Shown piece by piece: positions 40,601-48,004 of a stretch of 64,000 bases of DNA. Each line of letters begins with the position of its first letter. Within the stretch, counting starts at the first letter, position 1. The stretch spans positions 6,634,001-6,698,000 of the forward strand of contig CM121342.1 in the NCBI GenBank assembly GCA_051530055.1, read 5' to 3'. Origin of the DNA: Neoechinorhynchus agilis. Its lineage: Eukaryota > Acanthocephala. The position numbers and the translations under genes were made by a program. The notes under the pieces are model-generated. The model ran no database searches. It saw nothing but the letters and a program-made list of their open reading frames with translations, and was not told the DNA's origin.

Positions 40601-41072
40601 CTACAGAATTTCGCACGATTGAACAAGCTTCCAATTGACAGCGTCGGATTTAAATTCGAGGTATAGATCATGGCCAAAAAAAATTTGATTTAAAAACCCA
40701 AATTAGGTCTTAGAAAACGAACAATCTAGTAGATTGGTCGAAAAACCCGGTTCCGTTCTTATAAGTGGACTGTATCTACAATGTGCATCGTGGAATCCGA
40801 TTCGTGGATGTCTCGAGAATTCCAAACCGAGGGAAGAGTACGTCCATATGCAACCAATAAGACTCATTCCAACCGATATCAGTAAACAAATCGAAGACGA
40901 AAATGAGAGAGTTTACAAATGTCCGGTTTATCGAACATTAACAAGATCTGGACTTTTATCGACCACTGGACATTCTACAAATTTCGTATTTAGTATTGAT
41001 TTACCAACCGGTGACTTCAGTCCTTCACATTGGATGCTCAGAGGCACCGCATTGTTTTGTACTGTTAACTAA
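20644..41072 (+). CDS. DNAH1: axonemal inner-arm dynein heavy chain, DNAH1 type
   Basis: About forty short exons, mostly with GT-AG junctions in matching phase, encode a dynein heavy chain from the tail/linker to the stop at 41,070-41,072. Dynein heavy chains are AAA+ motors that slide axonemal doublets; DNAH1 belongs to the single-headed inner-arm group. DNAH1-type segments include [57 protein letters not shown] and [19 protein letters not shown]. All six AAA modules, the stalk and the C-terminal domain are present. The N-terminus is short: the first exon seen follows an acceptor at 20,643 and may be internal, with earlier exons unseen behind the 455-bp array. Three introns carry tandem arrays, one is GC-AG, and two hold inverted-repeat elements. 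The join between about 37,532 and 38,899 is off by one base under GT-AG. Confidence 0.92.
22930..23920. repeat. 72-bp tandem array in a DNAH1 linker intron
   Basis: About 13 copies of a 70-72-bp unit with GATTTAATTTAGACAAAATG, then CTCGGTTTAAACTCGAGC and TTTGTAATTTTTAG. Each unit ends in an acceptor-like TTTTTAG and contains the palindrome GTTTAAAC. The acceptor used for the next exon is TTTATTTAG at about 24,321, outside the array. Confidence 0.95.
25720..28640 (+). CDS. DNAH1: DNAH1 exons: AAA1 and AAA2
   Basis: AAA1 carries the P-loop [10 protein letters not shown] (near 25,888), followed by [11 protein letters not shown], the Walker [10 protein letters not shown] split across the intron after 26,020, and [19 protein letters not shown]. 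This is the main ATP-hydrolysing site of dyneins and all its key residues are present. AAA2 has GSSGVGKST (near 27,550), [16 protein letters not shown] and [13 protein letters not shown]. Junctions are GT-AG and in phase, for example GCGAG joined to CTCCGGATCG. The intron at about 26,329-26,909 is long without being repetitive. Confidence 0.92.
28694..33435 (+). CDS. DNAH1: DNAH1 exons: AAA3 and AAA4
   Basis: AAA3 has the P-loop GETGTAKTS (near 28,902) and [21 protein letters not shown]4 has GIPGNGRKT (near 32,649), where dyneins usually read GVGGSGR followed by Ser or Gln; the Gly-Arg core is kept but the loop is unusual. LLDDSE corresponds to its Walker B. The exon ending FLSYGG is separated from YDTMNIGEF by the 117-bp array intron, and the two join as a Trp codon across it. 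AAA3 and AAA4 are regulatory nucleotide sites in the ring. Confidence 0.9.
29350..31570. repeat. 117-bp tandem array in a DNAH1 AAA3 intron
   Basis: About 19 copies of a 117-bp unit, extremely uniform: most differ at only one or two positions (AAACCCG or AAATCCG). Each unit includes CGCATTCCTGGTTTTTCAG, an excellent 3' splice site with polypyrimidine tract, and GGTCGTTGCATCGTTTGCTC. The intron runs from GTAGGTATAG (29,228) to TTCTTATAAG (about 31,744), so many equivalent acceptors lie before the one that preserves the frame. Confidence 0.97.
33477..35308 (+). CDS. DNAH1: DNAH1 exons: stalk and microtubule-binding domain
   Basis: Two antiparallel coiled-coil strands are visible: the first at about 33,720-34,160 ([20 protein letters not shown]), the second at about 34,900-35,130 ([20 protein letters not shown]). 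Between them lies the microtubule-binding region with [20 protein letters not shown] and [19 protein letters not shown]. The acceptor at about 34,846 ends in CTTAG directly before AGCTCAAAAGC. The intron at about 34,161-34,630 contains an inverted-repeat element. Confidence 0.9.
34190..34575. mobile_element. inverted-repeat element in a DNAH1 stalk intron
   Basis: ATTCTCAATGGC and GCGAATTTTCAACGCCTCAG on the left pair with GCTGAGGCCTTGAAAATTCG and GCCATTGAGAAT on the right, in inverted orientation. The right arm has an extra ~20 bp. With a ~230-bp centre and no coding frame it resembles a non-autonomous DNA transposon. Confidence 0.5.
35385..41072 (+). CDS. DNAH1: DNAH1 exons: AAA5, AAA6 and C-terminal domain
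   Basis: AAA5 includes [30 protein letters not shown] and [13 protein letters not shown]6 lies mainly in the long exon beginning near 36,669 ([36 protein letters not shown]). The C-terminal exons carry [46 protein letters not shown] and [12 protein letters not shown], ending FCTVN. An intron at 35,804-35,987 has a GC donor. A ~300-bp repeat lies between exons near 37,532 and 38,899, and an inverted-repeat element lies in the intron ending near 39,762. Confidence 0.92.
35804..35987 (+). other. GC-AG intron in DNAH1
   Basis: Exon LDGVLAKK ends in AAG and is followed by GCAAGAATT. The next exon starts after TTTTATTTTAG with [14 protein letters not shown]. Splicing at AAG/GCAAG keeps the frame and gives the spacing expected for DNAH1. 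AG/GCAAG is the usual form of the rare GC donor class. Confidence 0.75.
37640..38700. repeat. ~300-bp tandem repeat in a DNAH1 C-terminal intron
   Basis: Three full copies plus edges share GATGAACGAATCAAAAACAC, CGAGATTGTGTTTATTCG, TTTCAATTTTTAGACC and CAGATAAAATTATCTGCC. The last contains the palindrome CAGATAAAATTATCTG. The TTTTTAG in each unit is acceptor-like. Small open frames here are chance. Confidence 0.9.
39490..39650. mobile_element. inverted-repeat (MITE-like) element in a DNAH1 intron
   Basis: GGTGAGCTGTCACCACTCCG and CGAGAATTAAAT on the left pair with ATTTAATTCTCG and GGTGGTGACAGCTCACC on the right, giving arms of about 30 bp that extend imperfectly to ~40 bp. The spacer is about 75 bp. 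The ends hold a smaller palindrome, GGTGAGCTGTCACC. Confidence 0.65.
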
Positions 41073-41076
41073 TAAA
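41071..41076 (+). terminator. poly(A) signal overlapping the DNAH1 stop codon
   Basis: The reading frame ends AAC-TAA-TAA, and AATAAA begins at the second base of the first stop. If used, the 3' untranslated region would be only some tens of bases. Confidence 0.5.
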
Positions 41077-41259
41077 TTAAATTGCAAAAACAAATTTTGA
41101 TTACTCAGAAAATCGCCATTTGAAAGTGAGTTTTTTAGGTCAACATTAAAAAATATCCAACAAATAAACGTTATAAAATAAGAAAATATTTCGATAGAGG
41201 AAGCATCGTCTCATCATTCACAAATAATAAATCTCTCAACGACTAATCTTACAGAAATC

Positions 41260-43748
41260 GTGAATTTCTGAAATCAAAACACGAATCAAGGATCCGAAAT
41301 CAAGGGTTTTCTAGGTATTTCTTTCTAGATTCTATTAAGATTTTCATTTAAGGGAAGAGAAAAATTAGAGCTCTTTTAATTTTGTAGAATCCAAACACAA
41401 ATCAAGGATCCGAAATCAAGGATTTTCTTGGTATTTCTTTCTAGATTCTATTAAGATTTCCATTTAAGGGAAGGGAAAAATTAGAGCTCTTTTAATTTTG
41501 TAGAATCCAAACACAAATCAAGGATCCGAAATCAAGGATTTTCGTGGCATTTCTTTTTAGATTCTATTAAGATTTTCATTTAAGTGAAGGAAAAATTAGA
41601 GCTCTGTTAATTTTGTAGAATCCAAACACAAATCAGGGATCCGAAATCAAGGATTTTCTTGGTATTTCTTTTTAGATTCTATTAAGATTTTCATTTAAGT
41701 GAAGGAAAAATTAGAGCTCTGTTAATTTTGAAGAAAACAAACACGAATCAGGGATCCGAAATCAAGGATTTTCTTGGTATTTCTTTCTAGATTCTATAAA
41801 GATTTTCATTTAAGGGAAGGGAAAAATTAGAGCTCTGTTAATTTTGGAGAAAAGAAACACGAATCAAGGATCCGAAATCAAGGATTTTCTTGGTTTCTTT
41901 TTAGATTCTATTAAGATTTTCATTTAAGTGAAGGAAAAATTAGAGCTCTGTTAATTTTGGAGAAAACAAACACGAATCAGGGATCCGAAATCAAGGATTT
42001 TCTTGGTATTTCTTTCTAGATTCTATAAAGATTTTCATTTAAGGGAAGAGAAAATTAGAGCTCTGTTAATTTTGGAGAAAAGAAACACGAATCAAGGATC
42101 CGAAATCAAGGATTTTCTTGGTATTTCTTTCTAGATTCTATAAAGATTTTCATTTAAGGGAAGGGAAAAATTAGAGCTCTGTTAATTTTGGAGAAAAGAA
42201 ACACGAATCAAGGATCCGAAATCAAGGATTTTCTTGGTATTTCTTTCTAGATTCTATAAAGATTTCCATTTAAGGGAAGAGAAAATTAGAGCTCTGTTAA
42301 TTTTGTAGAATCCAAACACGAATCAAGGATCCGAAATCAAGGATTTTCTTGGTATTTCTTTCTAGATTCTATTAAGATTTTCATTTAAGGGAAGGAAAAA
42401 TTAGAGCTCTGTTAATTTTGGAGAAAAGAAACACGAATCAAGGATCCGAAATCAAGGATTTTCTTGGTATTTCTTTTTAGATTCTATAAAGATTTCCATT
42501 TAAGGGAAGAGAAAATTAGAGCTCTGTTAATTTTGTAGAATACAAACACGAATCAAGGATCCGAAATCAAGGATTTTCTTGGTATTTCTTTCTAGATTCT
42601 ATTAAGATTTTCATTTAAGGGAAGGAAAAATTAGAGCTCTGTTAATTTTGGAGAAAAGAAACACGAATCAAGGATCCGAAATCAAGGATTTTCTTGGTAT
42701 TTCTTTCTAGATTCTATAAAGATTTTCATTTAAGGGAAGAGAAAAATTAGAGCTCTTTTAATTTTGTAGAATACAAACACAAATCAAGGATCCGAAATCA
42801 AGATTTTCTTGGTATTTCTTTCTAGATTCTATAAGATTTTCATTTAAGGGAAGGAAAAATTAGAGCTCTGTTAATTTTGTAGAATCCAAACACAAATCAA
42901 GGATCCGAAATCAAGGATTTTCTTGGTATTTCTTTTTAGATTCTATTAAGATTTTCATTTAAGTGAAGGAAAAATTAGAGCTCTGTTAATTTTGGAGAAA
43001 AGAAACACGAATCAGGGATCCGAAATCAAGGATTTTCTTGGTATTTCTTTCTAGATTCTATAAAGATTTCCATTTAAGGGAAGAGAAAATTAGAGCTCTG
43101 TTAATTTTGGAGAAAAGAAACACGAATCAAGGATCCGAAATCAAGGATTTTCTTGGTATTTCTTTTTAGATTCTATTAAGATTTTCATTTAAGGGAAGGG
43201 AAAAATTAGAGCTCTGTTAATTTTGGAGAAAAGAAACACGAATCAAGGATCCGAAATCAAGGATTTTCTTGGTATTTCTTTCTAGATTCTATAAAGATTT
43301 TCATTTAAGGGAAGGGAAAAATTAGAGCTCTGTTAATTTGGAGAAAAGAACACGAATCAAGGATCCGAAATCAAGGATTTTCTTGGTATTTCTTTCTAGA
43401 TTCTATAAAGATTTCCATTTAAGGGAAGAGAAAAATTAGAGCTCTGTTAATTTTGGAGAAAACAAACACGAATCAAGGATCCGAAATCAAGGATTTTCTT
43501 GGTATTTCTTTCTAGATTCTATTAAGATTTTCATTTAAGGGAAGAGAAAAATTAGAGCTCTTTTAATTTTGTAGAATCCAAACACAAATCAAGGATCCGA
43601 AATCAAGGATTTTCTTGGTATTTCTTTCTAGATTCTATAAAGATTTTCATTTAAGGGAAGGGAAAAATTAGAGCTCTGTTAATTTTGGAGAAAAGAAACA
43701 CGAATCAAGGATCCGAAATCAAGGATTTTCTTGGTATTTCTTTCTAGA
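41260..43748. repeat. ~117-bp tandem array, about 21 copies, entering a gap
   Basis: Units share AATCAAGGATCCGAAATCAA, GGTATTTCTTTCTAGATTCT and AAATTAGAGCTCTGTTAATT. Two or three variants (AGTGAAGG or GGGAAGGG; TTTTGTAGAATCC or TTTTGGAGAAAAG) are interspersed, so groups of units were probably duplicated together. The array starts about 190 bp past the dynein stop and is cut by the N gap, so its true length is unknown. Confidence 0.95.
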
Positions 43749-43771
43749 NNNNNNNNNNNNNNNNNNNNNNN
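43749..43771. other. assembly gap (23 N)
   Basis: A run of 23 N joins the 117-bp array to a LINE fragment. The next gap has the same length, so both are probably nominal scaffold joins rather than measured distances. Confidence 0.99.
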
Positions 43772-44840
43772 TCTGAGTTCCTTGCATATCGATGTTACCC
43801 GGCTCCATGTATTTCGTTTTGCACCTGTTCACTCTCAATCCGTTGCTTCCTAATTGCTGTCGCCAACTCTCCAACAAATTCTTGAGCGTGTCCACGTCCC
43901 TAGCTGTGAGCAACAAATCGTCCGGCGATCGATAACAAGAATGAGCTCCGGGTGGAACCCTGTTGCCGACCCACGGAGACTCGGAAATAGTCGGTGGTTC
44001 CGCTGTGGCATCGCACGCAGGTGTAGCACTCTCGATGCATCGCTTGGATCGCCGCGACATAGTGTTCGGGACAATTCCTTTTACTGAGCCATGCCCACAC
44101 TGGATCGCAAGATCCCGAGGGACCGTGTCGTACGCCCCATCCAAATCGACAAACACACTACCTCTCATACAGCTGCCTCAGCACGAATATGGCGTCGATT
44201 GTGCTTCTGCCGGGCACGAATCCCCGTTGATCCTCGCTGATTCGGATCTCCTCGCTAATCCTGTAATCGATCATTCGTTACCACAGTTTCATTGTGTGAG
44301 CCATGAGTTTGATGCCGCGGTAGCTTCTACACTGCAGAACATCTCCTTTGCCTTTGAAGATCAGTATTAATATGCTTCCCTGCCATTCCGACGGGATCTT
44401 TTCCTCCAAATCTATCTTCTGAAAGAGCCCCATGAGCAACTTTATTCCCAAGACTCCCATTGATTGCCACAGTTCGATCGGCATGTTCTCTGGACCGGCG
44501 CTCCTACTAGTCTTCATTTTCCTGAGCTGTGCAGCCACCTCATCGTACGAGTACGGCCTCGTCATATTGACATTCGGGTGTAAGTCCTCTAGAAGCAGTC
44601 TGTCATTCTCAGTGTTCAACAGAGTGCTGAAATATTCCTTCCACCTATCCAAAATGTCCTTGCATTGGTCCAGCGTCTTGCCATGGCTATCACTGATCAT
44701 TTTGAGGTGCACGATATTCCGCCATTTTTTATCCTTGACTTTGGCCAACCTGAAGACCATATCTCTACAACTCCCTCGCTGCAATTTTTAGAACAGGCCG
44801 TTATCGGCTTCCCTCTTGGCTTTGGCGCATTCTCATGCGG
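43772..44840 (-). mobile_element. RTE-like LINE fragment (reverse transcriptase), bounded by gaps
   Basis: On the minus strand the frames give RLAKVKDKKWRN, DRWKEYFSTLLN, KMKTSRSAGPENMPIELWQ, SYRGIKLMAHTMKLW, a GFVPGRSTIDAIFVLRQLY segment, VFVDLDGAYDTVPRD and DDLLLTARDVDTLKNLLESW. These are the finger, palm and thumb parts of a non-LTR reverse transcriptase in correct order. Several frame changes show it is not intact. GC content is clearly higher than nearby host DNA. With a gap on each side its true position is unproven. Confidence 0.85.
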
Positions 44841-44863
44841 NNNNNNNNNNNNNNNNNNNNNNN
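44841..44863. other. assembly gap (23 N)
   Basis: The second run of 23 N, between the LINE fragment and the end of the SNAPC4-like locus. It truncates the last visible coding block of that gene. Confidence 0.99.
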
Positions 44864-45040
44864 TCTCCTCGTTGCCTTTTTCATTCATCATTTCATCAAT
44901 TATTTCTAAAATACGCGATTCACGAATTTCATTGGCTGTTATTGGCCGCCTCATAAACTCTCCGATATTAGCTCGCGCGTACATCCAATTGACATTCTCT
45001 GTCGCGCTCAGACAGCTATCAATTAGGTCAACAACATGAA
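44864..45040 (-). CDS. coding block, probable C-terminal exon of the SNAPC4-like gene
   Basis: On the minus strand NVNWMYARANIGEFMRRP and ESRILEIIDEMMNEKGNEE read openly into the N gap. The start merges with the 129-bp repeat (VDLIDSCLSATE), and the block lies just 3' of the Myb-type exons on the same strand. It is helical and charged; assignment to the same gene rests on position. Confidence 0.4.
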
Positions 45041-46075
45041 CCTTTTTGCACCGCACGCTTCTCGGCCCAGCTCATAGAGCTTTCAATTATGTCGCACCAT
45101 CATGAACCTCTTTTACTACATTCTTCTCTGTCGCGCTCAGACAGCTATCAATTAGGTCAACAACATGAACCTTTTTGCACCGCACGCTTCTCGGCCCAGC
45201 TCTTAGAGCTTTCAATTATGTCGCACCATCATGAACCTCTTTTACTACATTCTTCTCTGTCGCGCTCAGACAGCTATCAATTAGGTCAACAACAATAACC
45301 TTTTTGCAGCGCACGCTTCTCGGCCCAGCTCATAGAGATTTCAATTATGTCGACCCATCATGAACCCTTCTTTACTACATTCTTCTCTGTCGCGCTCAGA
45401 GAGCTATAAATTAGGTCAAAAACATGACCCTTTTTGCACCGCACGCTTCTCGGCCCAGCTCATAGAGCTTTCAATTATGTCACACCATCATGAACCCTTT
45501 TTTACCACATTCTTCTCTGTCGCGCTCAGAGAGCTGTCAATTAGGTCAACAAACTGAACCTTTTTGCACCGCACGCTTCTCTGCCCAGCTCATAGAGCTT
45601 TCAATTGAGTCACGCCATCATGAACCGTTTTTTACCACATTCTTCTCTGTCGCGCTCAGAGAGCTATCAATTAGGTCAACAACATGAACCTTTTTGCACC
45701 GCACGCTTCTCGGCCCAGCTCATAGAGCTTTCAATTATGTCGCACCATCATGAACCCTCTTTTACCACATTCTTCTCTGTCGCGCTCAGACAGCTATCAA
45801 TTAGGTCAACAACATTAGCCTTTTTGCACCGTACGCTTCTCGGCCCAGCTCATAGTGCTTTCAATTATGTCGCACCATCATGAACCCTTTTTTACCACAT
45901 TCTTCTCTGTCGCGCTCAGAGAGCTATCAATTAGGTCAACAACAATAACCATTTTGCAGCGCACGCTTCTCGGCCCAGCTCATAGAGCTTTCAATTATGT
46001 CACACCATCATGAACCCTTTTTTACTACATTCTTCTCTGTCGCGCTCAGACAGCTATCAATTAGGTCAACAAGAT
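44995..46075. repeat. 129-bp tandem array, about 8 copies
   Basis: Units share TCTGTCGCGCTCAGACAGCT, ATCAATTAGGTCAACAAC and CGCACGCTTCTCGGCCCAGC at exact 129-bp spacing (45,001, 45,130, 45,259 and on). The unit is richer in GC than most others here. Its minus-strand end, VDLIDSCLSATE, continues into coding-like sequence on the left, so the unit seems to have amplified from an exon-intron border. Plus-strand open frames of 65-92 codons arise from the period being a multiple of three. Confidence 0.93.
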
Positions 46076-46171
46076 TTACCTAGAATTGTTGTTCATACCA
46101 CTCAAGTTTTTCAAGAACTATCGTTGAATCTAATTTTAAACCTTAGTGAAGTGCAAACTCAGCCGCGGTCA

Positions 46172-47335
46172 CTAGCGAAATGATAGTAGAGCCGGAGAAA
46201 AACAGAAACAAATACCATTAGAGAGTTTGAAGTTATCCCACAGCTTGAAAACGACTTTAGCATTGTGTGGATCTTTCATAACAGATTTAAGGGCAGTTAA
46301 TTTTTCGAATTTTCGTTGGATTTGAACAGAAGTACGAGTTGGCATTTTTCGTTCGAGTTCATGGTAATCGATGCGATCTTTTCGGATATGTTCCGCCATT
46401 ATATCCAAAAGATGGTTCGTCTCTTGGATCGTCCATGTACCTCGAATTCCTTTTCGAGGGAGATGTCTATAATAAGTGTAAAGAGTTTCGCGTGTTCGGG
46501 ATTGAAACTCATAAGCGACACTCTTCCTGGGGATATAACACCCAATACTTCTCTCGATCGATAATATTCATTAATCTGTCGCTTTCCTCCTTGCTGAGCT
46601 TAGTTGAATGTTTCTTTGAATCAGTAAGAGCGAATTGTTTTGCGCATTGAAAAGCGGATCTTCTTTTGTCCGGGCGACTTAATCGAGCAGCGATCTTCGG
46701 CCAGTCATGGCTCATACGAGCATTTAGAGAACTCATGCCAAACAATGCTCAACAGTTCTGCGGCTTCCTCCTTGGTCCAAGTATTTTTCAATCTTATGTC
46801 GAACTCAAGAATCCAAGAGTTTCTGCAGCAATAAGCACTCCACGGTCCATTCACTGTTCTACTAACAACATTCCAATCAACAAGGTCGACGTAATTTGTA
46901 GAAGTAGAAGACTCGAGTTCATCAATAAAATCAACATCCGATAGATTTGAGAGGTGGGGAAATCGAATTCGGGGTTGATTAACAACAATTTCTTGCAATG
47001 TCGTGATACAAGCAAGCGACCGTGCGCGTTCAGCTATCAAATAGTGGAAGTCGTTAAGTTCCAAAAAAGGGATCGTCGACATCTATCGCATTGATTACTG
47101 TATTTTTACATAAATGATCTCGAAGAAAATATCCTGTCTAGCAATCTCTTCTTCTTTAGCTTTATATTGATGTCCCAAGTAACATATAAAATCATCCAGT
47201 TCAGTCAACTTTTTATCGATTATTTCATGACATGAAAGATTTGAAATCAACAATTCCTCGACAGCAACACGAGCTTCTTCGGAAAGTGGAATCTGTGATT
47301 GGTCAACGCAAAGACTGGAACCTATATTCGAATCG
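46172..47335 (-). CDS. SNAPC4-like Myb-repeat protein
   Basis: Minus-strand coding blocks run from about 47,335 down to 46,200: EEARVAVEELLISNL...IARQDIFFEIIY, a 27-bp gap with GT-AG ends joined in phase to STIPFLELND, then VDWNVVSRTVNGPWS, KNTWTKEEAAELLSIV, HDWPKIAARLSRPDKRRSAF, KLSKEESDRLMNIIDR, IPRKSVAYEFQSRTRET and GTWTIQETNHLLDIMAEH. The W...EE...W..IA...RSAFQC pattern and the IPRK segment match successive Myb repeats of SNAPC4, the DNA-binding subunit of the snRNA-activating complex. Two frame changes, near 46,715 and 46,560, are not explained by usable introns, so this is either a decaying copy or affected by base errors. The start is not defined; an alternative frame (MKRGSRGKTML) lies upstream near 47,430. 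Confidence 0.6.
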
Positions 47336-47439
47336 TCTTGCGGATTTCATGCTTATTGCCGCAAAATCGAACTCAATCTTTCCAGTTGTTTTTAGCATAG
47401 TTTTACCTCGTGAACCACGTTTCATCTTGAAGTAATTTT

Positions 47440-48000
47440 CAAGCCGAATAGATTTGTTAACCGAAAATCTCTATTAGTCGTCGCCGACAAATCACATGGA
47501 GCAACATTGGGAGGAGAAGTCTAATTTTATCGAACGGACGTTGCGATAAGTAACGCATTAAGCAAATTTTAAAAGAATTTGTAATCGATATTTCGTGATC
47601 TTCAATCTTTACAACTTGAGAAATGATATGCCGAAATTTGATAAAAAATACAACGAAAATGATAACAGTGTTATGTAGGAAAAGGTGAAATTCAATTAGA
47701 TAAAACACAGATAATAATTCCGATAAATATTAAAATCAATTCTGATTATATCTTCAGAAAGATTTAAATTGGTTCAGAAGATTGAGGTGGCTTCTTAAAT
47801 ACAAAAAGCTTCTTTATTTACGATAAAGAGAAAAACAACGCCAAATAATGACATTCGTTAGTTTTTTGTGCTTTTCATCTTTTGTGGGAATTAATTATTT
47901 GAGAAATTAAAAACGACCATTGCCTGCGTGTATCCCCAGCGTACAAAGTAGGTTAAATTCAAGATATGGGAAAATAAAGTTAACAAAAGTTCATAATAAA
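47440..48000. other. intergenic, no gene seen
   Basis: AT-rich stretch between the SNAPC4-like locus and the 3' end of the reverse-transcriptase element. Short open frames on both strands look fortuitous. Confidence 0.5.
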
Positions 48001-48004
48001 AAAG

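Noticed and set aside
1826-43748. Regularly spaced repeats as CRISPR arrays
   Set aside because: Repeats are directly abutting with no unique spacers, and the host is eukaryotic.
43854-44791. Plus-strand open frames over the gap-bounded LINE
   Set aside because: They are antisense shadows of the reverse-transcriptase frames.
45089-45883. Series of plus-strand frames with SLSRSDSYQLGQQHEP as a repeat protein
   Set aside because: They arise because the 129-bp unit length is a multiple of three; frames break between units and no gene context supports them.
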